Program-made: the position numbers and the translations under genes
Part shown: positions 56,793 to 64,000 of the stretch, piece by piece
Layout of the letters: the number at the start of each line of letters is the position of its first letter
How positions within the stretch are numbered: the stretch's first letter is position 1
Origin: Leclercia adecarboxylata
Lineage (GTDB): Bacteria; Pseudomonadota; Gammaproteobacteria; Enterobacterales; Enterobacteriaceae
DNA: 64,000 nucleotides
Assembly: GCF_006874705.1 (NCBI RefSeq)
Contig: NZ_CP035382.1
Location: 496,001 to 560,000 of the forward strand
Direction: 5' to 3'
The notes under the pieces: generated by a model
Databases searched by the model: none
What the model saw: the letters and a program-made list of their open reading frames with translations, nothing else
Told to the model about the DNA's origin: nothing

Positions 56793-57920
56793 ATGTCATG
56801 CCCGGTCATTGAGCTGACTCAGCAGCTTATTCGCCGCCCCTCCCTGAGCCCGGACGATGCGGGTTGTCAGGCGCTGATGATCGAACGCCTGCGGGCGATT
56901 GGTTTTACCGTCGAACCTATGGATTTTGGCGATACGCAAAATTTCTGGGCCTGGCGTGGTCAGGGCGAAACGCTGGCGTTTGCCGGACATACTGATGTGG
57001 TGCCAGCCGGTGACGCTGACCGCTGGATCAATCCTCCTTTCGAACCGACGATCCGCGACGGCATGCTGTTTGGTCGCGGCGCGGCGGACATGAAAGGTTC
57101 TCTGGCAGCGATGGTGGTTGCCGCCGAACGTTTCGTGGCGCAATACCCGAATCATAAAGGCCGTCTGGCGTTTTTGATCACCTCTGATGAAGAGGCCAGT
57201 GCCAAAAACGGCACCGTGAAGGTGGTAGAAACGCTGATGGCGCGTAACGAACGCCTGGATTACTGCCTGGTGGGCGAACCGTCCAGCACCGAAGTGGTGG
57301 GTGACGTGGTCAAAAATGGCCGTCGCGGCTCCATGACCTGTAACCTCACTATTCACGGCGTTCAGGGCCACGTAGCCTATCCGCATCTGGCAGATAACCC
57401 GGTGCACCGCGCCGCGCCGATGCTCAACGAGCTGGTGGGTATCGAGTGGGACAAGGGCAACGACTATTTCCCGCCAACCAGTATGCAGATTGCCAATATC
57501 CAGGCCGGCACCGGCAGCAACAACGTCATCCCCGGCGATCTGTTTGTGCAGTTTAACTTCCGCTTCAGCACCGAGCTGACGGACGAGATGATTAAAGCCC
57601 GCGTCGCGGCACTGCTGGAGAAACACCAGCTGCGCTACAGCGTGGACTGGTGGATCTCCGGTCAGCCGTTCCTGACCGGACGCGGTAAGCTGGTGGATGC
57701 GGTGGTTAACGCTATCGCGCACTATAATGAAATTAAACCGCAACTGCTGACCACGGGCGGCACATCCGACGGACGTTTTATTGCCCGTATGGGTGCGCAG
57801 GTGGTGGAACTTGGGCCGGTAAATGCCACGATTCATAAAATCAATGAATGCGTGAATGCCGCTGATTTGCAGCTGCTGGCCCGTATGTATCAACGAATCA
57901 TGGAGCAGCTCGTCGCCTGA
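56793..57920 (+). CDS. dapE: Succinyl-diaminopimelate desuccinylase DapE
   Basis: Zinc enzyme of the lysine/peptidoglycan pathway. 375 residues, as in E. coli. M20 peptidase fold: metal ligands in [12 protein letters not shown] (His66-68 region), [14 protein letters not shown] (Asp), catalytic and metal Glu in [12 protein letters not shown], and His in [12 protein letters not shown] near the C terminus. GAGGTG upstream overlaps the end of yffB. Followed by ypfN after 25 bp. Confidence 0.98.
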   Translation: MSCPVIELTQQLIRRPSLSPDDAGCQALMIERLRAIGFTVEPMDFGDTQNFWAWRGQGETLAFAGHTDVVPAGDADRWINPPFEPTIRDGMLFGRGAADMKGSLAAMVVAAERFVAQYPNHKGRLAFLITSDEEASAKNGTVKVVETLMARNERLDYCLVGEPSSTEVVGDVVKNGRRGSMTCNLTIHGVQGHVAYPHLADNPVHRAAPMLNELVGIEWDKGNDYFPPTSMQIANIQAGTGSNNVIPGDLFVQFNFRFSTELTDEMIKARVAALLEKHQLRYSVDWWISGQPFLTGRGKLVDAVVNAIAHYNEIKPQLLTTGGTSDGRFIARMGAQVVELGPVNATIHKINECVNAADLQLLARMYQRIMEQLVA

Positions 57921-57945
57921 CGGTTGCCCCAAGAAGGATAAGCGA

Positions 57946-58143
57946 ATGGACTGGCTGGCTAAATATTGGTGGATCCTGGTACTGGTTTTTCTGGTAGGCG
58001 TGCTGCTGAACGTGATCAAGGATCTCAAGCGCGTTGACCACAAGAAATTCCTCGCCAACAAACCTGACCTCCCTCCGCATCGTGACTTTAACGACAAGTG
58101 GGACGACGAAGACGACTGGCCGAAAAAGGACCAGAAGAAGTAA
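57946..58143 (+). CDS. ypfN: Small membrane protein YpfN (UPF0370)
   Basis: 65 residues (E. coli 66). One N-terminal transmembrane helix ([19 protein letters not shown], about 3-22) followed by a very charged cytoplasmic tail ([33 protein letters not shown]). Start at MDWLAKYWW with AAGGATAAGCGA upstream; the 30 codons before it belong to the dapE 3' end in another frame. Function unknown. Likely in the yffB-dapE operon. Confidence 0.92.
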   Translation: MDWLAKYWWILVLVFLVGVLLNVIKDLKRVDHKKFLANKPDLPPHRDFNDKWDDEDDWPKKDQKK

Positions 58144-58151
58144 CGCTTTTA

Positions 58152-58173
58152 CCCTCTCCTTACGGGGAGAGGG
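58152..58173. repeat. CCCTCTCC hairpin repeat, copy 2
   Basis: CCCTCTCC-TTACGG-GGAGAGGG between convergent ypfN and ypfH, followed by TTATCCTCAG. Same family as the hairpin at 36675-36697. It probably ends both genes but lacks a T tract. Confidence 0.7.
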
Positions 58174-58179
58174 TTATCC

Positions 58180-58875
58180 TCAGAAAAACTCGACAATACC
58201 GTCGTCGTTCGGCTTGCCGCCGCTGAGCGCTTCATCGAAATAGTGTTTCGGCACGGTAAAACGCAGATGGTCCAGCGCGAACTGAATGCTGCGGTCGTCA
58301 ATGGCATGTCCCAGATCGTCGACAATATCCAGCGTCACATCGCCGCCCGCGCGGATCAGCGCCTCCTGACCGGCAACCGCATGAGACAGCTCAATTACGC
58401 GATCTTCTCCGCCGTGGATAAGATGGATAGTGGTCTCGGTGGTCGCCCGCTCGGGCAGGGTCGCATAGCGGCCATTGAATGCAATCACCCGGGAGGCTAA
58501 TCCCGCCTCGGCCTTCACGCTCTCCAGCGCCATGATCGCGCCCTGAGAAAAACCGATCAGCGCGGTGGCATTTGCCCCGACACCGCTTTGCTGCTGCCAG
58601 TAACGCACCGTGTCAACAAAGGTCGGCATGATCGCATCCACACGCTCCTGACGGTTCTCTTCGGTCACGCCCTGCACCGAAAACCACTGACGGCCATTCG
58701 GACCGCACGGCTCAACGCCGCCCACGCTCACCACCAGGGCATCGGGAAACAGAGGCGCAAACCAGCTGCCAATCTGCGCCATATTAGCCGGGTTATCGCC
58801 GACGCCATGAAACAGCAGCAACAGCTGTTTAGCCGGGCGATCGGGGCTCTGGACAACAAAATGGTCATGTTTCAT
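58180..58875 (-). CDS. ypfH: Carboxylesterase-type hydrolase YpfH
   Basis: 231 residues (E. coli 232). Alpha/beta hydrolase of the phospholipase/carboxylesterase family: HGVGDNPANM oxyanion region, nucleophile in LIGFSQGAIMAL (Ser about 120), Asp in LIHGGEDRVI, and His in DDLGHAID. Cytoplasmic, no signal peptide. E. coli YpfH has esterase activity on short acyl chains; the natural substrate is unknown. Downstream of tmcA with a 73-bp gap, so possibly co-transcribed. Confidence 0.93.
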   Translation of the reverse strand: MKHDHFVVQSPDRPAKQLLLLFHGVGDNPANMAQIGSWFAPLFPDALVVSVGGVEPCGPNGRQWFSVQGVTEENRQERVDAIMPTFVDTVRYWQQQSGVGANATALIGFSQGAIMALESVKAEAGLASRVIAFNGRYATLPERATTETTIHLIHGGEDRVIELSHAVAGQEALIRAGGDVTLDIVDDLGHAIDDRSIQFALDHLRFTVPKHYFDEALSGGKPNDDGIVEFF

Positions 58876-58948
58876 GGCAGTCTCCTTGATTGATAAGCGG
58901 GATTCTACGCCTGACAGGCAGAATGAACATGCCGGTTTACTGATGAAG

Positions 58949-60958
58949 TCATTGAAAAAATTGCCATTGCAAAACGCGGTGCTTCAGCCTCTGACAACGT
59001 TCGTTGTCCAGCTGCGTCAGCGCCTGGCCCGTCTCGGTACGCAGATGGTTCAGCAAGGCTTTGCGCCCGCTAAGACACAACGCGCGACTCAGGGCGCTAT
59101 CGTCCAGCCCCTGCTCAATCCTGCCCCGCAGTCCTGCCAGCGGCAGATCCGTCGCCTGCAGCAGCCGCGTCAGGCTGGCCATCGCCGCAGGAAGGGGGCG
59201 ATGCGCAAAGGCAAACCCGCCCAGATCCAGCCAGTCATCATCATTAAGGGTAGCCCCACCTGCTGGCACTACCGGGATCTTTTCACCGTTCCAGCGTTCA
59301 ACGATCGGCGCATCACGACAGAGCCGCTGATGCTCGCGCTGGCACAGCGCCTGCCCCGCCGCGCTGAGGGGCAGGATCGCCATCGCCGTGTAGCAGCCGC
59401 TGCTGGCCTCGCGGTGGCTTCCCATGCGCACCAGCACAAAGCCACAGTGCTGCCAGAAGCGCCAGAGCTCTTCGGTGTAGCCGAAGCTGACGGAAAGGTA
59501 GTCAATGTTCACCTGCTGGCTGGCAGCGGCAACCAGCGCCCGGCCAATGCCTTCGCGCTGGCGGGCAGGTTGGACGGCAACGCGCGTCACTCGTCGGGCG
59601 GTAAGGGTGGCGGCCTGCGGTGAGCCGCCGTGGGCCGCCAGCGACTGCGCCACCAGATTGCCGCGTGGGCGGCGATAGCCCGCCCACACCGCCTGACTGA
59701 GCGCCGGGCTCAGACCGCCCTCCTCCACCAGCCACAGCGCGCCGCAGACGCGCTCGCCGGCCCGGGCCACGGAAAAATGCTGCCCGGGAGCGTCCATCAT
59801 GCGCCGCAGGTCGAGGGGTGAGGTCCGGTAGTGAGCGGCGCAGAGCAGTTTATAGACCACCGCCGGCAGTTCAGGGTCGCGGCTCCAGGCCTCCTGCTCC
59901 AGCGGCGTACATACGATCTCCCCCTGCGGGAGGCTGTCGTCGGGCGCATCATCAAACAGCAGTACCTCTGCAATAATGCGCTCCAGCGGACAGCCCGCCG
60001 CCCAGCGCACCGGTTCGCTGAGGGTAAAGTATCGCAGCCCGCTAAAACGGGCGCAGAATTTCAGCAGGAATCCCCTGCCGGTGCCCTCATACCCCTGCAC
60101 GGTGGTAGTCAGCAGCACCCGGGGGAAGCGCGTCACCAACCGCGCCAGCAGCGGGCCGGGGATCGCCGCCGCCTCATCGACGATCAGCCAGTCGGCGCGC
60201 TGGTCAGAGGCCAGCAGCGCGTCAGGAGCCATAAAGTGATAGCGGTCGCCACCGAAGCGGGCGATAACCTCCGTCGCCGCTCTGGCGGGGGCCGTCACAA
60301 TGGCATGATCGGTAATGCGTTGCAGCAGCATGCCCGCCAGCGCCGACTTTCCGCGTCCGCGCGCTGCGGTCACGGCGGCCACCCCTTCTGGCATCGTTGT
60401 CAGATAATGGAGAATCCCGGCCTGCTCGCGCTGCGGCTCACCGCTGGCCGGGTGCCAGTCGGGGGCATATGCATTGCGCAGATGAGGAAAAGGTGCGCCC
60501 TGCTGCCAGCATATAACCTGCGGATCGCGCGAAACGTGGCGGCAAAAATGTTCGATAAAGCGTGGCGTGGGGATCGGGTCTGGGCTGTCGCTCCAGCGCA
60601 GCGAATCCTGGTCGGCTTTCTCCGGCCAATGTTCCAGGGCTGGCGTAAGTAATACCAGCAGGCTTCCGGCACGCAGCGTGCCGCCTACGGCCGCAAAGGC
60701 CGAGACGTCGAAGCCGTGACGGGCATCGAAGATGACATGGAGAAACTCGCGGCCCAGCAGCTGATTCAGCGCCTGGGGCGAACATGAGGGGAGCTGTGGG
60801 GCATCGTCGCCTACCCACAGCCAGTCGCCAGGATAATCCCCCTTCAGCAGCAGCGCCTGCTGCTGTGTCCACGCCTCGTCACCGCTCAGCACCAGCAATC
60901 GCCGGTGCCCTTTTCGCGCCAGTTGTTCAGGCAATCCTGATAAATTCATCCCTGACAT
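58949..60958 (-). CDS. tmcA: tRNA(Met) cytidine acetyltransferase TmcA
   Basis: Makes N4-acetylcytidine at the wobble position of elongator tRNA-Met. 669 residues (E. coli 671). N-terminal DUF1726 (about 1-110), RNA-helicase module with Walker A TAARGRGKSALAG (about 198-210) and DEAAAIPGPLL, GNAT domain (about 380-530) with PARQREGIGRALV, and a C-terminal tRNA-binding tail. Starts MSGMNLSGLPEQ; the in-frame ATG 3 codons later is also possible. It lies 6 bp after ypfJ. The N and C termini are the most diverged parts relative to E. coli. Confidence 0.94.
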   Translation of the reverse strand: MSGMNLSGLPEQLARKGHRRLLVLSGDEAWTQQQALLLKGDYPGDWLWVGDDAPQLPSCSPQALNQLLGREFLHVIFDARHGFDVSAFAAVGGTLRAGSLLVLLTPALEHWPEKADQDSLRWSDSPDPIPTPRFIEHFCRHVSRDPQVICWQQGAPFPHLRNAYAPDWHPASGEPQREQAGILHYLTTMPEGVAAVTAARGRGKSALAGMLLQRITDHAIVTAPARAATEVIARFGGDRYHFMAPDALLASDQRADWLIVDEAAAIPGPLLARLVTRFPRVLLTTTVQGYEGTGRGFLLKFCARFSGLRYFTLSEPVRWAAGCPLERIIAEVLLFDDAPDDSLPQGEIVCTPLEQEAWSRDPELPAVVYKLLCAAHYRTSPLDLRRMMDAPGQHFSVARAGERVCGALWLVEEGGLSPALSQAVWAGYRRPRGNLVAQSLAAHGGSPQAATLTARRVTRVAVQPARQREGIGRALVAAASQQVNIDYLSVSFGYTEELWRFWQHCGFVLVRMGSHREASSGCYTAMAILPLSAAGQALCQREHQRLCRDAPIVERWNGEKIPVVPAGGATLNDDDWLDLGGFAFAHRPLPAAMASLTRLLQATDLPLAGLRGRIEQGLDDSALSRALCLSGRKALLNHLRTETGQALTQLDNERCQRLKHRVLQWQFFQ

Positions 60959-60964
60959 TGAGAA

Positions 60965-61831
60965 TTACATGGCCTTACCGAAGGTGTTGCATTGTGCCGG
61001 ATCGCCGCCGTCAAAACCTTTTTTGAACCAGCTATAGCGCTGTTCCGAGGTTCCGTGTGTAAAGCTGTCCGGTACAACGTGCCCCTGGCTTTGCTGTTGC
61101 AAACGGTCATCGCCAATGGCGTGGGCGGCGTTGAGGGCCTCTTCCAGATCGCCTGCTTCCAGCACGCCCTCCTGCTGCATATTGTGGCCCCAGACGCCGG
61201 CAAAACAGTCGGCCTGTAACTCCATACGCACCGACAGCGCATTAACCTCTTTCTCGCTGGCGTTCTGCTGCAGCTGACGGACTTTAGGCTCGATGCCAAG
61301 CAGTTTCTGTACGTGGTGGCCCACTTCATGGGCGATAACGTAGCCCTGAGCAAAGTCGCCATCGGCGCCCAGCTTGCGTTTCATGTCATCGTAGAAGGAG
61401 AGATCGATATAGACGGTCGAATCGGCAGGACAGTAGAACGGTCCCATTACCGACTGCCCGGTCCCGCAGCCGGTACGCGTGGCGCCGCGGTACATCACCA
61501 GCTTCGGCTGTTGGTAGGTCCGGCCCATTTTATCAAACAGCTGGCCCCAGGTATCTTCCGTGGTAGCGAGGATCACTGAGGTAAATTTCGCCGCTTCATC
61601 TTCATTCGGGCTGATGGAGCGCGGCGACTGATACTGCTGCTGCTGCATCGGTTGCCCGGTCAGCAATCCGCTCAGGTCGACGCCGTAGTAGCCGGCCACC
61701 ACCACTACCAGCAGAATAATGATGCCGCCCTTGCCTCCCGGCAGGCGAAATCCCGGGCCGCCCATCGATGGGCCCCCGCTACTGCGTCTGTCATCCACAT
61801 TGTCACTTTCACGACGCCCTTGCCAGCGCAT
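60965..61831 (-). CDS. ypfJ: Zinc metalloprotease-like membrane protein YpfJ
   Basis: 288 residues (E. coli 287) from [14 protein letters not shown]; 22 upstream codons of the frame were dropped. One transmembrane helix (about 40-57, [18 protein letters not shown]) and a large domain with zinc motif [11 protein letters not shown] (about 163-173) plus the third ligand region [14 protein letters not shown]. Neutral zinc metallopeptidase family (PF04228); substrate unknown. tmcA starts 6 bp downstream. Confidence 0.93.
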   Translation of the reverse strand: MRWQGRRESDNVDDRRSSGGPSMGGPGFRLPGGKGGIIILLVVVVAGYYGVDLSGLLTGQPMQQQQYQSPRSISPNEDEAAKFTSVILATTEDTWGQLFDKMGRTYQQPKLVMYRGATRTGCGTGQSVMGPFYCPADSTVYIDLSFYDDMKRKLGADGDFAQGYVIAHEVGHHVQKLLGIEPKVRQLQQNASEKEVNALSVRMELQADCFAGVWGHNMQQEGVLEAGDLEEALNAAHAIGDDRLQQQSQGHVVPDSFTHGTSEQRYSWFKKGFDGGDPAQCNTFGKAM

Positions 61832-61953
61832 AACCACCTCGAAAATATCATCTTGATAATAAGTATGATCGTAGGCGGTTCGGGGCAAGATTACCACTGC
61901 AAACAGGGGTGAGATGCCAGAGGAACAGAGGTTCCCCTGGCGGTAAGGCGGTA

Positions 61954-62667
61954 TTAATCGAGTTTGACGCCCAGACGGTGGGCTACGGCTTCGTACGCTT
62001 CGATCAGACCGCCCAGGCTTTGGCGGAAGCGGTCTTTGTCCATTTTATCCAGAGTCTCTTTGTCCCACAGGCGGCTGCCGTCCGGGGAGAATTCATCACC
62101 CAGAACCACCTCACCTTTAAACAATCCGAATTCCAGTTTGAAATCGACAAGGATCAGGCCCGCGTCATCAAACAGCTTCTTCAGCACGTCGTTGGCTTTA
62201 AAGGTCAGCTCCTGCATACGCGCCAGGTTCTCTTTGCTTACCCAGCCAAAGGTTTCGCAGTAAGATTCGTTGACCATCGGATCGTGCATGGCGTCGTTTT
62301 TCAGGAACAGGTCGAACAGCGGCGGGTTGAGCTCGATGCCCTCTTCAATACCCAGACGCTTCACCAGGGAGCCTGCGGCGCGGTTACGGACGACACATTC
62401 CACCGGCACCATATCCAGCTTTTTCACCAGACATTCGGTATCGGACAGCAACGCTTCCATCTGCGTCGGGATACCCGCTTCTTCCAGCTTGCTCATAATG
62501 AAGTGGTTGAACTTGTTGTTCACCATCCCTTTACGATCGAACTGTTCAATGCGCGCGCCATCTCCTGCTGACGTATCATTGCGGAACTCGAGCACCAACA
62601 GATCCGGGTTTTCCGTGCTGTATACGGTTTTCGCTTTGCCACGATACAACTCAGCTTGCTTCTGCAT
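61954..62667 (-). CDS. purC: SAICAR synthetase PurC
   Basis: Phosphoribosylaminoimidazole-succinocarboxamide synthase of purine synthesis. 237 residues, as in E. coli, from [16 protein letters not shown]. The ATG two codons earlier is only about 2 nt from AGGAG, so the second ATG, at 8 nt, was preferred. Signatures: [20 protein letters not shown], and [10 protein letters not shown] PurR operator lies upstream. Downstream of bamC, as in E. coli. Confidence 0.98.
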   Translation of the reverse strand: MQKQAELYRGKAKTVYSTENPDLLVLEFRNDTSAGDGARIEQFDRKGMVNNKFNHFIMSKLEEAGIPTQMEALLSDTECLVKKLDMVPVECVVRNRAAGSLVKRLGIEEGIELNPPLFDLFLKNDAMHDPMVNESYCETFGWVSKENLARMQELTFKANDVLKKLFDDAGLILVDFKLEFGLFKGEVVLGDEFSPDGSRLWDKETLDKMDKDRFRQSLGGLIEAYEAVAHRLGVKLD

Positions 62668-62719
62668 CTTCATTACTCCTGGTGTGATGATTTGTGTTCA
62701 AAACTGGAGATATTATGCC

Positions 62720-62735
62720 ACGCACACGTTTGCGT
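62720..62735. promoter_or_regulatory. PurR operator of purC
   Basis: ACGCACACGTTTGCGT matches the palindromic PurR consensus ACGCAAACGTTTGCGT at 15 of 16 positions, 53 bp before the purC start. Confidence 0.92.
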
Positions 62736-62748
62736 AGCACTAAAATAA

Positions 62749-62777
62749 AAAGGGCTGGATTAACCAGCCCTCTTTTT
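62749..62777 (-). terminator. Terminator after bamC
   Basis: On the minus strand GGGCTGG-TTAAT-CCAGCCC followed by T5 and A/T-rich sequence. It ends dapA-bamC and lies upstream of purC. Confidence 0.85.
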
Positions 62778-63811
62778 TATTTGCTGAATGCTGCCTGGAA
62801 GACAGCCACCAGCGCATCGTTCTGCGACTGAGTCAGGGTGTGACCTTTCGGATCGATAAACTGCAGGCTGCTACGGTTGTCCAGGTCGCCGACCTGAAGT
62901 TTGTAGTCGCCGGAAGCCAGACCCGGGTCGCGTGCGCCCAGCTCTTCCCAGCTGCTGTCAGACAGCGGCTTGTAGGTCACCGCCATGCTGCCGGTTGAGC
63001 GGGTGCTGTCGGTCACTTTCATGCCGACGCGCTCAAGCGTTGCAGGCAGACGCTGCCAGACCTGGTTGAACGGACCACGTACGACAAGCATTGGCAGACC
63101 GGTATCGTCGGCAGCGCTCTGCACGTCGAAGGTTGCGCCATTGCGGCTCTGGGCAGCATTGGCAGCGTCGGTTGCGTTTTTGTCGAGGCCCGCAGCGATG
63201 GTGTTAAGCATCTCGGTGCTGTAGCGCTGCAAGGACGCGGCATCTGAGACTGGCTTGCCCGCCTGCTCCAGGTTCAGCAGCTTAACCACGACCGCCTGCT
63301 GGTAACCCTGAGGTTTAACAGAGACTTGATAACGTCCACGGTACTGTTGATCTTCATCCAGACGGGTCCATTCGATCCAGTCTGTCGACAGCGTCTGGCT
63401 GGCGTCGTCGCGTTGCGTGATTGTGTAGTTCTTCGACTGAATCACGCTGACAACCTGCGGCCACAGCGTGGCATTACGCGCGCTCTCAACCTGCAGCGTC
63501 GCGGTATCGCCGGTGAACTGAGTACGCGCCCCGCTCACCAGCGCCAGAGGCTGTGCTGGTGGACGGATATCAAGCGCTTTGCCTACCGCGCCGCTCCCGT
63601 TGGTGACCGGAATATTGTAGTCGCCATTCTGAATCGGCAGGATCATGCCAGCGGGCGCATGAAGTTCAGCAAGCGGCGCAGCATCCAGATAGGATTCGTC
63701 ACCGCTCACCTGGCGCTTGTAGCGTGAATCTGAGCTACAGGCCGCGAGCAGCATAACAAGCGAAACACCCGCAACCTTCACCAGGCGCGACTTCTGTACT
63801 GAGTAAGCCAT
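62777..63811 (-). CDS. bamC: BAM complex lipoprotein BamC
   Basis: Outer-membrane lipoprotein of the beta-barrel assembly machine. 344 residues, as in E. coli. Signal [27 protein letters not shown] with lipobox LAAC; then the unstructured BamD-binding segment ([20 protein letters not shown]) and two helix-grip domains (about 100-215 and 230-344). The start is ATG 63811 with GGGAG upstream; the TTG one codon earlier is less likely. It begins 16 bp after dapA. Confidence 0.97.
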   Translation of the reverse strand: MAYSVQKSRLVKVAGVSLVMLLAACSSDSRYKRQVSGDESYLDAAPLAELHAPAGMILPIQNGDYNIPVTNGSGAVGKALDIRPPAQPLALVSGARTQFTGDTATLQVESARNATLWPQVVSVIQSKNYTITQRDDASQTLSTDWIEWTRLDEDQQYRGRYQVSVKPQGYQQAVVVKLLNLEQAGKPVSDAASLQRYSTEMLNTIAAGLDKNATDAANAAQSRNGATFDVQSAADDTGLPMLVVRGPFNQVWQRLPATLERVGMKVTDSTRSTGSMAVTYKPLSDSSWEELGARDPGLASGDYKLQVGDLDNRSSLQFIDPKGHTLTQSQNDALVAVFQAAFSK

Positions 63812-63827
63812 CAAATCTCCCTAAACT

Positions 63828-64000
63828 TTACAGCAGACCGGCATGCTTCAGCGCGCTGGTGACCGTTTCGCGACCGTGGTCGGTAATCGGGGTCATCGGC
63901 AGACGCAGCGTATCGGTCGCTACAAGTCCCAACTCCTTACATGCCCATTTCACTGGGATCGGATTGGGTTCGACAAATAATTTGTTGTGCAGCGGCATCA
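63828..64000 (-). CDS. dapA: 4-hydroxy-tetrahydrodipicolinate synthase DapA, 3' end only
   Basis: The last 57 codons of dapA, cut by the window edge. The visible end reads [19 protein letters not shown] … LKHAGLL, matching the C terminus of E. coli DapA. First enzyme of the diaminopimelate branch. It is followed by bamC on the same strand. Confidence 0.95.
   Translation of the reverse strand, partial: MPLHNKLFVEPNPIPVKWACKELGLVATDTLRLPMTPITDHGRETVTSALKHAGLL

Noticed and set aside
56796-58097. 433-codon open frame antisense to dapE and ypfN
   Set aside because: Covers two well-supported genes on the opposite strand; no domain or start signal.

Overview
This window is a continuous piece of enterobacterial core chromosome, roughly 55% GC by eye. 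Its gene order follows the Escherichia coli lpxP–alaC–ypdAB–glk … ptsHI-crr–cysPTWAM … purC–bamC–dapA backbone. Protein similarity to E. coli K-12 is high but not identical. An indole-3-pyruvate decarboxylase/aldo-keto reductase pair (ipdC–akr) lies between yfeO and ypeC. Several blocks that E. coli has here are absent: the fry/ypdC region, xapABR, yfeN and the eut operon. I infer a member of the Enterobacter/Lelliottia/Leclercia/Kosakonia group. This rests on remembered gene orders and protein sequences, not on a search.

Layout. 1–8 kb: lpxP (cold-shock lipid A acyltransferase), the microprotein gene ypdK, alaC, the pyruvate-sensing pair ypdA–ypdB, glk and yfeO. 8–11 kb: the accessory ipdC/akr divergon with a TyrR-type operator. 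11–16 kb: ypeC, mntH (MntR and Fur sites), nupC (CRP/CytR-type promoter) and pdeA (c-di-GMP phosphodiesterase). 16.5–20 kb: RNA-rich segment with two tRNA-Ala(GGC), the paralogous regulators yfeC/yfeD, gltX, three tRNA-Val(UAC), one tRNA-Lys(UUU), and a duplicated, interrupted tRNA-Lys tail. 20–25.7 kb: an flxA-like gene with a sigma-28 type promoter, yfeR/yfeH, ypeB, ligA and zipA. 26–36.6 kb: sulfur assimilation (cysZ, cysK, cysPTWA-cysM) around the PTS operon ptsHI-crr and pdxK. 36.7–41 kb: yfeX, yfeY, yfeZ, ypeA, amiA and hemF. 41–47 kb: maeB, talA and tktB (NADPH and pentose phosphate metabolism). 47–56 kb: ypfG, nudK, aegA/narQ and acrD. 56–64 kb: the microprotein gene ypfM, yffB, dapE, ypfN, ypfH, tmcA, ypfJ, purC, bamC and the 3' end of dapA.

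How the genes work together. Sulfate/thiosulfate enter through CysPTWA and CysZ and are fixed into cysteine by CysK/CysM. PtsHI-Crr supplies phosphate for sugar uptake; glk and ypdAB handle free glucose and extracellular pyruvate. TalA/TktB and MaeB supply pentoses and NADPH. DapE and DapA make diaminopimelate. ZipA, AmiA, BamC and LpxP act on the envelope. NarQ, YpdAB and AcrD sense or respond to the outside.

No phage, IS element, CRISPR array, toxin–antitoxin pair or defence system was found, and nothing here is a wholly new system. The most unusual signals are: the interrupted tRNA-Lys tail with its duplicated terminator; the sigma-28 promoter on a stand-alone flxA-like gene; the compensatory base-pair change among the tRNA-Val copies; the nudK start region, where a cognate start codon appears to read ATA; the repeat and two-way terminator between alaC and ypdA; and the ipdC–akr islet.
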